Shown here: piece by piece, positions 7,713 through 15,991 of the stretch
Layout of the letters: every line of letters begins with the position of its first letter
How positions within the stretch are numbered: position 1 is the stretch's first letter
Assembly (NCBI GenBank): GCA_050998755.1
Contig: JBPCPW010000083.1
Span: forward strand, 1 to 32,674
Length of the DNA: 32,674 nucleotides
Origin: JAXDLW01 sp050998755
GTDB taxonomy: Bacteria; Chloroflexota; Dormibacteria; DASZGP01
Direction: 5' to 3'
Notes under the pieces: generated by a model
What the model saw: only the letters and a program-made list of their open reading frames with translations
Told to the model about the DNA's origin: nothing
Databases searched by the model: none
Made by a program: the position numbers and the translations under genes

Positions 7713-9291
7713 GCACTTTCTTGTCGAACTTGCCGACACTGGTGCGGGGTACGGCCTCGATGATCTCCACCCGGTCGGGTAGCTGCCACTTGGCAAACCC
7801 GTTGTTTTCCAGGTGGGCGCGGACCTGTTCCAGGGTGACCTCGGTGCCGTCGCGCGGAACCACGCAGGCCAGGGGACGCTCGCCCCATTTGTCGTCGGGG
7901 ATGGAGACCACCGCGGCCTCTGAGACCTCGGGCATCCCCATGATCGATGCCTCCATGTCCACCGACGAGATCCACTCGCCACCGGACTTGATCAGGTCCT
8001 TGGTCCGGTCGGAGATGACGAAGTAGCCACTGGGTGAGCCCACCGCGACATCGCCGGTGCGGAACCAGCCGTCATCGGTGAACTGCTCGCGGCCGTCGCC
8101 GTGGAGGTATGAGTCCACCACCCAGGGGCCGCGTACCAGCAGGTCGCCGAGGCTGTGGCCGTCCCAGGGCACGTCCTTGCCCTCCTGGTCGCGCAACGTG
8201 ACGTCGACGCCGGTGAGTGGGAGCCCGGCCTGGCAGCGCACCTCGGTGGTCAGCTCGTCCTGTGGCAGGTCCAGCATCGAGTTCTTGGGCCACGCCATGG
8301 TCGCCAATGGGGAGGTCTCGGTCATGCCCCACGCCTGGATCAGGTGCACACCCACCTCGAGCAGTCCCTCGATCAGCACGCGCGGGGGCTGAGAGCCGCC
8401 GCACGCCACGTGGCGCAGGTTGGGCAGGCGCGTTCCGGTCTTGCGCATCTCCTCCAGCACACCCAGCCAGATGGTCGGTACGCCCCCGCTCACGGTGACC
8501 TTCTCGCTGTCCATCAGGTTGAGGACGCTCGGTCCGTCCATGTGTGGGCCGGTGAACACCATCTTCGAGCCGCAGGCCACCCCGGCATGCGCCATGCCCC
8601 ACGCGTTGGCGTGGAACATCGGCACGATCGGGAGGGTGGAATCCTGGGGGCCGATCCCCAGGCCCGACGAGGTTTGGACTCCCATCGAGTGCAGGACGGT
8701 TGAGCGGTGGGTGTAGACCGCGCCCTTGGGGCGGCCCGTCGTACCTGAGGTGTAGCACAGGCCCATGGGGGTGTTCTCGGGGATATCGAGCGGGTCGTAG
8801 TGGTCGCTCTCGCCGGCGATCAGCTCCTCGTAATCGAGGACGTTGGGCAGCGAGGTCTCGGCGTGGTCGCCCATGGCGATGATGTGCTTGACGCCCTTGA
8901 GGCCCTCCGGCCCGATCTTCTCAAGGATCCCGAGCAGGTCTCCGTCGGCGAAGATCGCGCGGTCCTGGGCGTGGTCGATGATGTAGGTCAGGTCCTCGGT
9001 CGAGAGCCGAAGGTTCAGGGTGTGCAGGATGCGCCCGGTGCACGGCACCGCGAAGTACATCTCGAGATGTCGCCAGTGGTTCCAGGCCAGCGTGGCGACC
9101 GGCTGGCCGGGGTCAATGCCCAGCTTGTCGAGGGCATGCATCAGCTGCTGGGCGCGCCGAGCGAACTCGCGGTAGGTGTAGCGGTGCTTATCCCCGCCGC
9201 CGATCAGCGACACGATCTCGGTGTCGCCGTGGTGCTTCTCGGCGTGGCCGAAGAGCATCCAAGAGTTGAGCTGAACATCCATCATCGCCAT
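7690..9291 (-). CDS. Long-chain fatty-acid--CoA ligase (AMP-binding acyl-CoA synthetase)
   Basis: This 533-residue enzyme activates a carboxylic acid to acyl-AMP and then acyl-CoA. The P-loop YTSGTTGRPKG lies at residues 180-190, AWGMTETSP is the A5 motif, GWFRTGDVA is the A7 region, DRTKDLIKSGGEWIS is the hinge/A8 region, and SVGKFDKKVLR near the C-terminus supplies the catalytic Lys. The layout matches medium/long-chain FadD- and AlkK-like ligases. A much longer upstream frame is antisense to the helicase gene and is not coding. GGGGTGA sits about seven bases before the ATG at 9291 and decides the start. It is divergent from the helicase gene. The upstream gap contains a small inverted repeat (CCTCG 9313-9317 / CGAGG 9325-9329) that could be an operator. 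The chain-length preference cannot be read from sequence. Confidence 0.93.
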   Translation of the reverse strand: MAMMDVQLNSWMLFGHAEKHHGDTEIVSLIGGGDKHRYTYREFARRAQQLMHALDKLGIDPGQPVATLAWNHWRHLEMYFAVPCTGRILHTLNLRLSTEDLTYIIDHAQDRAIFADGDLLGILEKIGPEGLKGVKHIIAMGDHAETSLPNVLDYEELIAGESDHYDPLDIPENTPMGLCYTSGTTGRPKGAVYTHRSTVLHSMGVQTSSGLGIGPQDSTLPIVPMFHANAWGMAHAGVACGSKMVFTGPHMDGPSVLNLMDSEKVTVSGGVPTIWLGVLEEMRKTGTRLPNLRHVACGGSQPPRVLIEGLLEVGVHLIQAWGMTETSPLATMAWPKNSMLDLPQDELTTEVRCQAGLPLTGVDVTLRDQEGKDVPWDGHSLGDLLVRGPWVVDSYLHGDGREQFTDDGWFRTGDVAVGSPSGYFVISDRTKDLIKSGGEWISSVDMEASIMGMPEVSEAAVVSIPDDKWGERPLACVVPRDGTEVTLEQVRAHLENNGFAKWQLPDRVEIIEAVPRTSVGKFDKKVLRVRFPD

Positions 9292-9393
9292 CAAGTTCAC
9301 CCCGGTTTGGTTCCTCGCCTTAGACGAGGGCTGGTTTGAGTTCGCGCGGCGTTCATTATGCCCCGTGCTGATGGGGCACCGAGAATTGAGTCT

Positions 9394-11325
9394 GTGCCAG
9401 ACGCGAACGCAGCCATCTTCGAAGGCCTGAACCCGGAGCAGACAGAGGCCGTGACCCAGGTGACCGGCCCGGTTGTGATCCTGGCGGGGGCCGGCAGTGG
9501 CAAGACCACCACGGTGACCCGGCGCATCGCCAACCAGGTGCTGAGCGGCGCCTTTCGCCCGGCCGAGATCCTGGCTGTGACATTCACGCAGCGCGCCGCG
9601 GCCGAGATGGGGCAGCGGTTGGCTGCGTTGGGCGTCACCGGGGTCAGGGCTCGCACGTTCCACTCGGCCGCGCTGGCCCTCTTCCGCCAGTACTTCCAGG
9701 ACGACCGGGAAATCCTCGGCAGCAAGGCCAAGATCCTCGCCCCGCTGGCCTCGCGCCTGCCGATGCCGCACAAGTTCGTGCCCGTCAGCGACCTGGCCGG
9801 CGAGATCGAGCGTGCCAAGAACCGACGAGTTGGCCCGGACGACTACGCCGCCACGCTGGACGGCCACGAGCCGGTCATCCCGCCATACCTGATGGCGCGG
9901 CTCTATGCCGACTATGAGCGGATCCGCCAGGCGCAGGGGTTGATCGACTTCGAGGACATGCTGGCGGAGACAGCAGCAGCCTTCCGGGCCGCGCCTGACC
10001 AGCTGGCACGCTTCCGGGAGCGGGTGCGGGCATTCACCGTCGACGAGTACCAGGACGTCAACCTGCTGCAGCAGGACCTGCTCGACACCTGGGCCGGGGA
10101 CCGCGATGACATCTGCGTGGTGGGGGACGACTACCAGTCGATCTACAGCTTCACCGGCGCCACGCCGCGGTACCTCCTCGACTTCCACCAGAAGCACCCC
10201 CGGGCGGCCGTCTACAAGCTCGTCCGCAACTACCGCTCGACGCCCGAGGTAATCGCCCTGGCGAACAAACTCACCCCCAGCCTCGGGGGCACCGACAAGC
10301 AGCTGCTGGCGACCCGGGACTCGGGGCCGGCGGTGGTTGTGCAGCGCCTCGACAGCGTGTACGGCGAAGTCTCCTGGATGGTGGGCCGCATCCGGGAACT
10401 GGTGGCATCGGGGACGCCCGAGGAGGAGATCGCCGTCCTGTATCGCTTGAATGCGATGTCCGAGGAGCTCGAAGAGGAGCTGTCCTCCTCCCACCTGGCC
10501 TACCAGGTGAAAGGTGGCTCGTTTCTACGGCGAGCCGGCGCGCGTGACCTGCTCGGACGGCTGCGGCGGCCGCGGTCCGACGACGTCTCGGCGGCCGTCG
10601 AGGTCGCGGCCCGGGAGGTCGGGTGGACCGCGAAGGCCGGGGCGACCGCGAACAGCGACGAGGCCACCCGGCAGCAGGACCTGGGCCGGCTCGTTCGCCT
10701 GGCGAAGGACTATCGCGGCGAGGGTGGGGTTGCGGAGTTCGTCGCCGACCTGCAGCGGCGCTTCTCGGCCGACGAGGCGGGCACCGGGGTGCAATTGCTC
10801 ACCTACCACCGCGCCAAGGGCCTGGAATTCGACGCCGTGTTCCTGCCCCGCCTCAACGCCGGCGAGATGCCGGACCGCCGCGCCAAGACCGCTGCGGCGA
10901 TCGTCGAGGAGCGCCGGCTTTTCTATGTTGGCGTGACGCGAGCGCGCCGCAATCTCTTCCTCAGCTGGGGGCCGAAGAATTCTCGGGGGCGACGCTCGAT
11001 GTTCCTCGACGAGGTCGCACCGGGCGGCGCCGGGATGGTCGCCCTGCGGGCAGCCGCGAAGGCGCCAAATGGTCCTCGCCAGCAGCTCACGGGGGCGGCT
11101 TCGGAGCTGGCCAACGAGCTGCGATCCTGGCGCACCGAGCGGGCGCGCGCCGACGTGATGCCGCCGTACGTCATCCTCCACGACTCCGCGTTGGAGGCCA
11201 TCGCGCGGGCGATGCCATCAAGTCGCGATGAGCTGCTTGAGGTGCCGGGAATGGGGCCGGTCAAGTTCGAGCGCTACGGCGAGGACATTCTCGCGATTGT
11301 CGCGGCGGCGCACTCCGCTAGTTGA
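9394..11325 (+). CDS. UvrD2-like superfamily 1 DNA helicase with C-terminal HRDC domain
   Basis: This is an ATP-dependent 3'-5' DNA helicase. Motifs run in order: Q-motif GLNPEQTEAV, Walker A AGAGSGKTT, motif Ia FTQRAAAEM, Walker B VDEYQD, motif III GDDYQSIYSFTGA, motif IV VRNYRST, motif V YHRAKGLEF, and motif VI VGVTRAR. After the motor comes a linker and then an HRDC domain (about the last 70 residues, including SALEAIARAMPSSRDELLEV and GMGPVKFERYGEDIL). This order is that of mycobacterial UvrD2. Mycobacterial UvrD2 has a tetracysteine module between motor and HRDC; here the linker has no cysteine. ATG 9358 gives a start 12 residues longer, but GTG 9394 leaves about nine residues before the Q-motif region, as in UvrD2. 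Likely role: DNA repair or replication restart. Confidence 0.92.
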   Translation: MPDANAAIFEGLNPEQTEAVTQVTGPVVILAGAGSGKTTTVTRRIANQVLSGAFRPAEILAVTFTQRAAAEMGQRLAALGVTGVRARTFHSAALALFRQYFQDDREILGSKAKILAPLASRLPMPHKFVPVSDLAGEIERAKNRRVGPDDYAATLDGHEPVIPPYLMARLYADYERIRQAQGLIDFEDMLAETAAAFRAAPDQLARFRERVRAFTVDEYQDVNLLQQDLLDTWAGDRDDICVVGDDYQSIYSFTGATPRYLLDFHQKHPRAAVYKLVRNYRSTPEVIALANKLTPSLGGTDKQLLATRDSGPAVVVQRLDSVYGEVSWMVGRIRELVASGTPEEEIAVLYRLNAMSEELEEELSSSHLAYQVKGGSFLRRAGARDLLGRLRRPRSDDVSAAVEVAAREVGWTAKAGATANSDEATRQQDLGRLVRLAKDYRGEGGVAEFVADLQRRFSADEAGTGVQLLTYHRAKGLEFDAVFLPRLNAGEMPDRRAKTAAAIVEERRLFYVGVTRARRNLFLSWGPKNSRGRRSMFLDEVAPGGAGMVALRAAAKAPNGPRQQLTGAASELANELRSWRTERARADVMPPYVILHDSALEAIARAMPSSRDELLEVPGMGPVKFERYGEDILAIVAAAHSAS

Positions 11326-11333
11326 AATTTGGT

Positions 11334-11364
11334 GCGACAACCTGTCGCGGTAACCCGCGTTACC
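11334..11364. promoter_or_regulatory. Two adjacent perfect inverted repeats upstream of the 11405 gene
   Basis: GCGACA-ACC-TGTCGC (11334-11348) is followed without a gap by GGTAAC-CCGC-GTTACC (11349-11364). Both have six perfect pairs. They fill the space between the helicase stop (11325) and the ribosome-binding site of the next gene. No T-run follows, so a terminator is unlikely; paired operator sites, or a hairpin in the 5' leader, fit better. TTGAAA at 11322-11327 resembles a -35 element, but no good -10 element sits at the right distance. Confidence 0.5.
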
Positions 11365-11404
11365 ATGGCTGTGGCCGGTCACGGGCCGGCGTTCGAGGAG
11401 AGGA

Positions 11405-11812
11405 ATGGCAACTGGAAGCGGCACCAAGGAAGATCCCTGGGTCCTGAAGACCCCGCCCGGCACCTCCGAGTACCAGATGTACAACGACGAGGCGGCGGAC
11501 CCGCCGGTGATCGTCTGCCAGGTGGGGGGCACCCAGCTGAAATACCAGATGGCGGCCATCGAGGACCTGCACCGGATGCTCAAGGACCACGCTGACTGGA
11601 TGCCCCTCGGCGGGGCCGACGAGCAGAAGCCGGCGCCGGACGGGTCAGTTGAGGCCTGGGGCCGCTCGGAGTCCAACCCGGTCGGTGGGTGGTACGGCAC
11701 CAAGAAGGGCCTCCGTGGTCGATTCGGGGTGTACATGCCGCCGCTGATGGAGGCCCTGGGGCTGGTCGAGCTCGAGCACAATCCGCGCAACAACCGGATG
11801 AGGGCTATCTAG
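11405..11812 (+). CDS. Conserved hypothetical protein, actinobacterial type
   Basis: This 135-residue soluble protein has no signal peptide or membrane helix. I recognise its style as a strongly conserved small protein of Actinobacteria and relatives. Notable segments are DPWVLKTPPGTSEYQMY, PPVIVCQVGGTQLKYQM, ADWMPLGGADEQKPA, VEAWGRSESNPVGGWYG and the C-terminus NPRNNRMRAI. The function is unknown to me. The density of Trp, Gly and charged motifs suggests a compact enzyme-like or binding domain. The ribosome-binding site GAGGAGAGG directly before ATG 11405 makes the start sure. The two inverted repeats just upstream suggest specific regulation. It is convergent with the DUF4232 gene, eight bases apart. 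Confidence 0.85.
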   Translation: MATGSGTKEDPWVLKTPPGTSEYQMYNDEAADPPVIVCQVGGTQLKYQMAAIEDLHRMLKDHADWMPLGGADEQKPAPDGSVEAWGRSESNPVGGWYGTKKGLRGRFGVYMPPLMEALGLVELEHNPRNNRMRAI

Positions 11813-11819
11813 CCGGGTT

Positions 11820-12587
11820 TCAGCTCCCCGGCTCGAGCGGCGTCAACCCCATGCCAGCAGGGCTACACGGGGCGATCGACATACCGTCCGCGGTGCGCGC
11901 CGGGAGGAAGGCGTGGTCGTACTGGTCCGGCGCCGTCAACTCGACCTGGACGGCCGTGGGACAGGGCTGCGAAGTGCTCTGGACATGGCTCCAATGGAAC
12001 ATGAACGTCAAGCTCGGCCCTGCCGGTGCCAGGTCCATCCTGGTGCCCGCGAGATTCGGCCCTTGGGGGTTAGGTTCGCGGCGCGGGTCACCGCCAACCT
12101 GCTTGCCCGAGGCGTCCAGCAGGGCCAGGCCGAACCACCCGGAGATAGTGCATGGGTGGATGCTGATGTTGACTACTCTGACCGGGACATACACGGTTCC
12201 GGCGGCTCCCTGGGACTGACCGAGCGTGATGCCTAGGTCCCCCGTCCGGCATCGCGCGCCCACGGGTAGAACGGGCGGCATCAACGTGGGAGTGGGCGAT
12301 GGGGCAGGGGCGCTGGGTGAGGCGGTAGGGGACGATGACACGGCCTGGCTTGGCGCCAGTGGGCTTGGAACCACGGCCACAACGCCCGAAGGGCGCGAGC
12401 CACGGAGAAGGATTGAGCCGAGCCCGGCGCCCAGCACCATCACCACCAGCGCGGCGGTGGCGAAGGCCAGGCGCGACCGGAAGGCACTGCCGGTCCTGGT
12501 CGCCAGGCGCGGGTCGCCCATGACCCGACGGCGAAGGTCACCCGGAACGGGCTCGGCCTGCAACCAATCCGTAAGCCGATTAGGCAT
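11820..12587 (-). CDS. Membrane-anchored DUF4232-like protein, candidate anti-sigma factor
   Basis: This 255-residue protein has a short cytoplasmic N-terminus (MPNRLTDWLQAEPVPGDLRRRV...), one membrane helix at about residues 40-61, a Ser/Pro-rich linker and an outside domain. The outside domain resembles DUF4232: GARCRTGDLGITLG, VYVPVRVVNISIHPCTISG, and Cys residues near the end (QPCPTAVQVEL, IAPC) that could form disulfides. It starts inside the end of the ECF sigma gene (8-base overlap), so the two are probably translationally coupled. This position and topology are those of an anti-sigma factor, but no HxxxCxxC zinc motif is present and the inside part is only about 40 residues. The anti-sigma role is an inference from context. 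Confidence 0.75.
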   Translation of the reverse strand: MPNRLTDWLQAEPVPGDLRRRVMGDPRLATRTGSAFRSRLAFATAALVVMVLGAGLGSILLRGSRPSGVVAVVPSPLAPSQAVSSSPTASPSAPAPSPTPTLMPPVLPVGARCRTGDLGITLGQSQGAAGTVYVPVRVVNISIHPCTISGWFGLALLDASGKQVGGDPRREPNPQGPNLAGTRMDLAPAGPSLTFMFHWSHVQSTSQPCPTAVQVELTAPDQYDHAFLPARTADGMSIAPCSPAGMGLTPLEPGS

Positions 12588-13128
12588 CGTGTTCCACTCC
12601 CAACGCCATCTCCTGGTCACCCAGCCTTGGCCTCAGCTGGGCAAGCGCCCGGTGGAGCCGGGACTTGACGGTGCCGATGGGCGTTCCTGTCGCCAGGCTC
12701 ACCTGCTCCAGCGTCAGGTCAGCGAAGAAATGCAGGAGGACCACCTGTCGGTGGGCCGGCGACAGCACCCTCATGGCCCGCCGGATGTCCTCTGTCTGCT
12801 CGGCGTCGGCGGTGCGGTCGCGATCCGCGATGTCGTCTCCCGCGGTCGTCATGAAGCGCCAGCGGAAGCGGGCGGCGTGACGGCATTCCCTGGTCACGAT
12901 GCCCAGGTACCAGGGCGCGAACGCGAGCCCGGGGGTCACGTTGCCCACCTTGCGCCACGCGCGCACGGTCGCCTCCTGGACTGCGTCCATTGCGTCCTCT
13001 CGCCGCATCAGCATCCCGAATGCCACCCGGTAGGCGACTGGAAGGAGTGGTTCGACCAGCTGGCCGAAGGCCGCACCGCTGCCCCGCTGGGCCAGGTCGA
13101 GGGTTGACTGGTTGATTTGGTTTGCCAC
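12580..13128 (-). CDS. ECF-type RNA polymerase sigma factor
   Basis: This 182-residue sigma-70-family protein has only regions 2 and 4. Region 2 spans FGQLVEPLLPVAYRVAFGML to DAMDAVQEATVRAWRKVG. Region 4 spans AMRVLSPAHRQVVLLHFF, LTLEQVSLATGTPIGTVKSRLHRALAQL, the usual helix-turn-helix for the -35 element. ECF sigma factors switch on envelope or stress genes and are normally held by a membrane anti-sigma factor. The GTG start at 13128 follows GAGGG by a few bases, and the domain begins there; the longer frame upstream is the antisense end of the next gene. It lies 19 bases after the secreted hydrolase gene and overlaps the DUF4232 gene, so the three probably form one operon. Confidence 0.93.
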   Translation of the reverse strand: MANQINQSTLDLAQRGSGAAFGQLVEPLLPVAYRVAFGMLMRREDAMDAVQEATVRAWRKVGNVTPGLAFAPWYLGIVTRECRHAARFRWRFMTTAGDDIADRDRTADAEQTEDIRRAMRVLSPAHRQVVLLHFFADLTLEQVSLATGTPIGTVKSRLHRALAQLRPRLGDQEMALGVEHDA

Positions 13129-13147
13129 ATCACCCTCTATAAGGGGC

Positions 13148-15490
13148 TCAGTGGGCCAAACGGTTCCGTCTCCCGGAAAAGACAGCCAGCAACAACAGGG
13201 CGAGGACGATGACGGCCACCAGTGGCGCGCGCCGTGCAGCGGTGTTGGGCAGGCCTCCACCCGTCGTGGTCGACGCCGCGCATACCGCGCTGTGCACAGT
13301 CTGCACGCTGCTGCCGGCTGGGGCGTTGACAACCCTGTTGCCCAGGTTGATGGCCAGGGCGTGGTCGGCCTGGACCGTGAGCGTCAGCGTGCAGTCGTCG
13401 CGTAGCCGCATGCGCGCCAGGTCGAGGGTTAGTTCGGAGGTGTTGACGGTCTCGATCGCCGCCGCGTTCCTCTCCGGCTGCTGCGCGCCGTATGCCGGCG
13501 TGGTCTGGAACAGTTCCCGCAGGGTTCGGGGCAACCCGGTTGGGCCCCCCTCGTCGCCGATGACGTCGGTGTGCGTCGCACCGGCGGGGTTGAGGGAGGC
13601 GTGCGCGATTCCGAATGACTCAACGTGGGTGTCCGAGCGCTTGGTCGTATCCGCCATGCGCAGTCCGGAGAGCCAGTACGCGTGGTCGTACACCAGGGCT
13701 ATCGACGGCACGTCCTCGCCTGGAAGGCGCGAGTAGCTGACCACCGGAGGGTTGGGGTTTCGTGTGTGGGTGGCAAAGAAGTTGAAGATGCGCGGCAGCG
13801 TGTCGTAGATCGACGAGTACTCGTGGATCTTGAACTTGTAGTCCACCAGCGTGGCGTCGTAGCCGTCGGCGCTCAGGTTCCCGTACAGCTTCTTGGCCTG
13901 GGTTCCCATGGTGTCGAGGTCCTCCTCGGCGGTCATCTCCAGCCAGCCGACGTTGAGCAGGTTCTGGTGCAGGGCGATGGAGTCGGTGCCCTCTGCCGGT
14001 GCGATCCCGGCGAAGAGGTCAGGGTTGTGAATGCCGAAGTTATTGGTGCCGTACCCACCCATCGAGTGGCCCATGAGGTACACGCGGTTGGGGTCGACGT
14101 CATAGTGCTTTTCGACATCGGCGATGACCTCCCTCACATCGATGTCGCCGGCGCCCTTGTAGTTCAGATCCCCGCGCCCCAGGGCGCTGGCCAGTAGGTA
14201 GCCCTTCTGGTCGGCCATGGGGACCAGCCCGATGGGGTTGTAGAAGGGCTCGTCCGGGAGGCCCGTGAAGCCGTGGAGGTAGACGATGAGGGGCCTCGCG
14301 GATGTCCGCGCCGGGTAGGTCGGCGGGACGTGCATGTAGTAGGGCTGGAGGGCGCCGACGTAGCGGTAGGTGATGTCGAAGTCCTCCAGGGGTGGCCGCA
14401 CGATCAACGGTGCGGGCAGTGGGTTTGGAGGAGGAAAGGCCACCAGTCCTGCGCTGCGATCGATACCATCCGCGGTGCCGATCGAGCTGACGAAGAAGCG
14501 GGACATGTCCCCGGTTCTCTGGGCGGCGGGCGACGTCACCTGCGACCGCAGCTGCGCGGGATCCACCACCTGATTGTCGGAGCTCACGTCCCCGGACGCC
14601 AGGTCGTCGGCCTGGCGAAGCTCGTCGAAGGCCCAGGGGGAGTCGCGACTGAAGAGCAGGTCCCAAACGTTGACGCCGGCGGCCAGTGGACCGCCCCTTC
14701 CCGGGGACGTCACGGTGGCGCTGCCCGAAGGGACCGTCCAGTAGGTTCCCGGGCTGGCGGGGTCGTCAATACCGCTGCCGCCAGTGACCGTCCACTGACC
14801 GGCGGGGAGGGCCGAGAGCGGCACACGGGCTTCGAGGTAGTGATCGCTGGTACGAAACGCCCCGCCGGCGGTTGTAAGTGGGGTCGATGTCGAGACGGTG
14901 TCCAGCTGTGCGCCGGTTCCCCAGAGGGTGAGGGCCGTGGACCATGGACTCCTTATCCCGGCGTTGCGTGGCCAGGCCCGGGCCGCCCCCGGTGCGGAAG
15001 CCGGAGCGAAGGTCAGAGTGCCGACCTGGGCGTCCGGCCTGGGGAACGAGGTGAAGCGCATCCGGACGAAGAGGTTGGGGCCCTCGACGGCCAGGCGGAG
15101 TTCCGCCAGGTCGGCGGTGAAGTCGGGCCACCTGGCACGATCCTGCGGTAGCTGGTAGTCGCCGTTGTGCGTGGACCGATGCGCGCCGAAGAAGTCGTAC
15201 GTCAGCGCGTTGTAGAGGTCGTTGGGCGCGGAGTACGTCGGAGCGAGCTCGCCCGCTGCGGCGTAATAGTCGCGGCGGTGAAGCATGTCGGCGTTGGCCC
15301 CCATCGCCTGGAAGATGCCGTTGCTGTAGATGAACTCGCCGCGGTCGAGCGTCGCATCGCGGAATACGTTGGAGGCGGTCCCAGTCCAGGTATGCCAGGC
15401 AGGTGTCGCCGCCGACGAAGCGCCCGTGGTGAGCGAGGCAACCGAAAAGGCCAGGAAGGCGGCGGTGACGACCCGGGTGAGGCGGCGCAC
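13148..15490 (-). CDS. Large secreted alpha/beta hydrolase (esterase-like) with LPNTA tail
   Basis: This 780-residue protein has a Sec signal peptide (RRLTRVVTAAFLAFSVASLTT, cleavage near ASSAA). Residues about 30-330 form a beta-rich N-terminal part without a recognised family. The hydrolase domain follows: ARPLIVYLHGFTG (oxyanion region), then VYLMGHSMGGYG with the GHSMG nucleophile elbow, and IAPAEGTDS. This resembles PHB-depolymerase and Esterase-D-like secreted esterases. A Cys-containing C-terminal beta region ends in LPNTA at 747-751, a hydrophobic helix and GRRNRLAH, the pattern of a sortase sorting signal. The substrate is unknown. It is the first gene of a probable operon with the ECF sigma factor and the DUF4232 membrane protein, which hints at envelope-stress or surface-degradation control. 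Confidence 0.88.
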   Translation of the reverse strand: MRRLTRVVTAAFLAFSVASLTTGASSAATPAWHTWTGTASNVFRDATLDRGEFIYSNGIFQAMGANADMLHRRDYYAAAGELAPTYSAPNDLYNALTYDFFGAHRSTHNGDYQLPQDRARWPDFTADLAELRLAVEGPNLFVRMRFTSFPRPDAQVGTLTFAPASAPGAARAWPRNAGIRSPWSTALTLWGTGAQLDTVSTSTPLTTAGGAFRTSDHYLEARVPLSALPAGQWTVTGGSGIDDPASPGTYWTVPSGSATVTSPGRGGPLAAGVNVWDLLFSRDSPWAFDELRQADDLASGDVSSDNQVVDPAQLRSQVTSPAAQRTGDMSRFFVSSIGTADGIDRSAGLVAFPPPNPLPAPLIVRPPLEDFDITYRYVGALQPYYMHVPPTYPARTSARPLIVYLHGFTGLPDEPFYNPIGLVPMADQKGYLLASALGRGDLNYKGAGDIDVREVIADVEKHYDVDPNRVYLMGHSMGGYGTNNFGIHNPDLFAGIAPAEGTDSIALHQNLLNVGWLEMTAEEDLDTMGTQAKKLYGNLSADGYDATLVDYKFKIHEYSSIYDTLPRIFNFFATHTRNPNPPVVSYSRLPGEDVPSIALVYDHAYWLSGLRMADTTKRSDTHVESFGIAHASLNPAGATHTDVIGDEGGPTGLPRTLRELFQTTPAYGAQQPERNAAAIETVNTSELTLDLARMRLRDDCTLTLTVQADHALAINLGNRVVNAPAGSSVQTVHSAVCAASTTTGGGLPNTAARRAPLVAVIVLALLLLAVFSGRRNRLAH

Positions 15491-15516
15491 GCCCAGAGCC
15501 TAACCGTCGGATTGAG

Positions 15517-15834
15517 CTAGGCCGGCTGCCTCACGATGCGTGACACCTCTCGACCGAGTTCAAAAGGCGCGACCTCCAGCCCCGCTGATAGCCGGTGAAC
15601 CCATGAAGCCTCGCCAAGCCCTGCAGTCGACCGGCCGAAGACCAGGCCGGCGACGCAGCACCATTCGGTGGAGGCGCCAGAAATGGTGGTCACCACCAGG
15701 CGATCCTGCGCTGTACGCCGGGCGGTGAGTCCATCCGCGATCAGAACCTGTACCAGGACATCCACGAGCGGGGCGTCGGCCGTGTGCTGAGGCCCCGCCG
15801 TCTCGGCGATGGGCAGTTCGCTGACCATGCTCAA
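15517..15834 (-). CDS. Small hypothetical protein, about 105 residues
   Basis: The reading frame has balanced composition and no membrane helix: LVDVLVQVLIADGLTARRTA, then QDRLVVTTISGASTEWCCVAG and VAPFELGREVSRIVRQPA. The alternation of an N-terminal helix, a strand pair and a C-terminal helix recalls small YbjN-like domains, but the match is too loose to name. AAGGAG lies six bases before a TTG at 15834, which I take as start; ATG 15828 (MVSELP) is possible. It ends 26 bases before the start of the secreted hydrolase gene on the same strand, so it may be its upstream operon partner. Moderate confidence that it is real. Confidence 0.5.
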   Translation of the reverse strand: MSMVSELPIAETAGPQHTADAPLVDVLVQVLIADGLTARRTAQDRLVVTTISGASTEWCCVAGLVFGRSTAGLGEASWVHRLSAGLEVAPFELGREVSRIVRQPA

Positions 15835-15991
15835 TGTCCACTCCTTCTTCGTCAGTCCGGTCCGCAGGCCAGGGCCGGGGTGCCCACTGTGGGCCATCCA
15901 TCAAGTAAGACGACCGCCCCACGAACCTCCTGCGGGCGTTACCAACCTGCGACATCCTGCGGTACTGACCCGGAAGAGCACTTCCGGGTCT

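Noticed and set aside
9292..10494. Long upstream extension of the acyl-CoA synthetase frame across the helicase gene
   Set aside because: It is antisense to conserved helicase motifs. The synthetase domain begins at ATG 9291 behind GGGGTGA.
15517..15990. Plus-strand open frames opposite the small hypothetical gene and beyond it
   Set aside because: They have no ribosome-binding site and Arg/Pro-rich shadow composition; the minus-strand frame has AAGGAG and a balanced composition.
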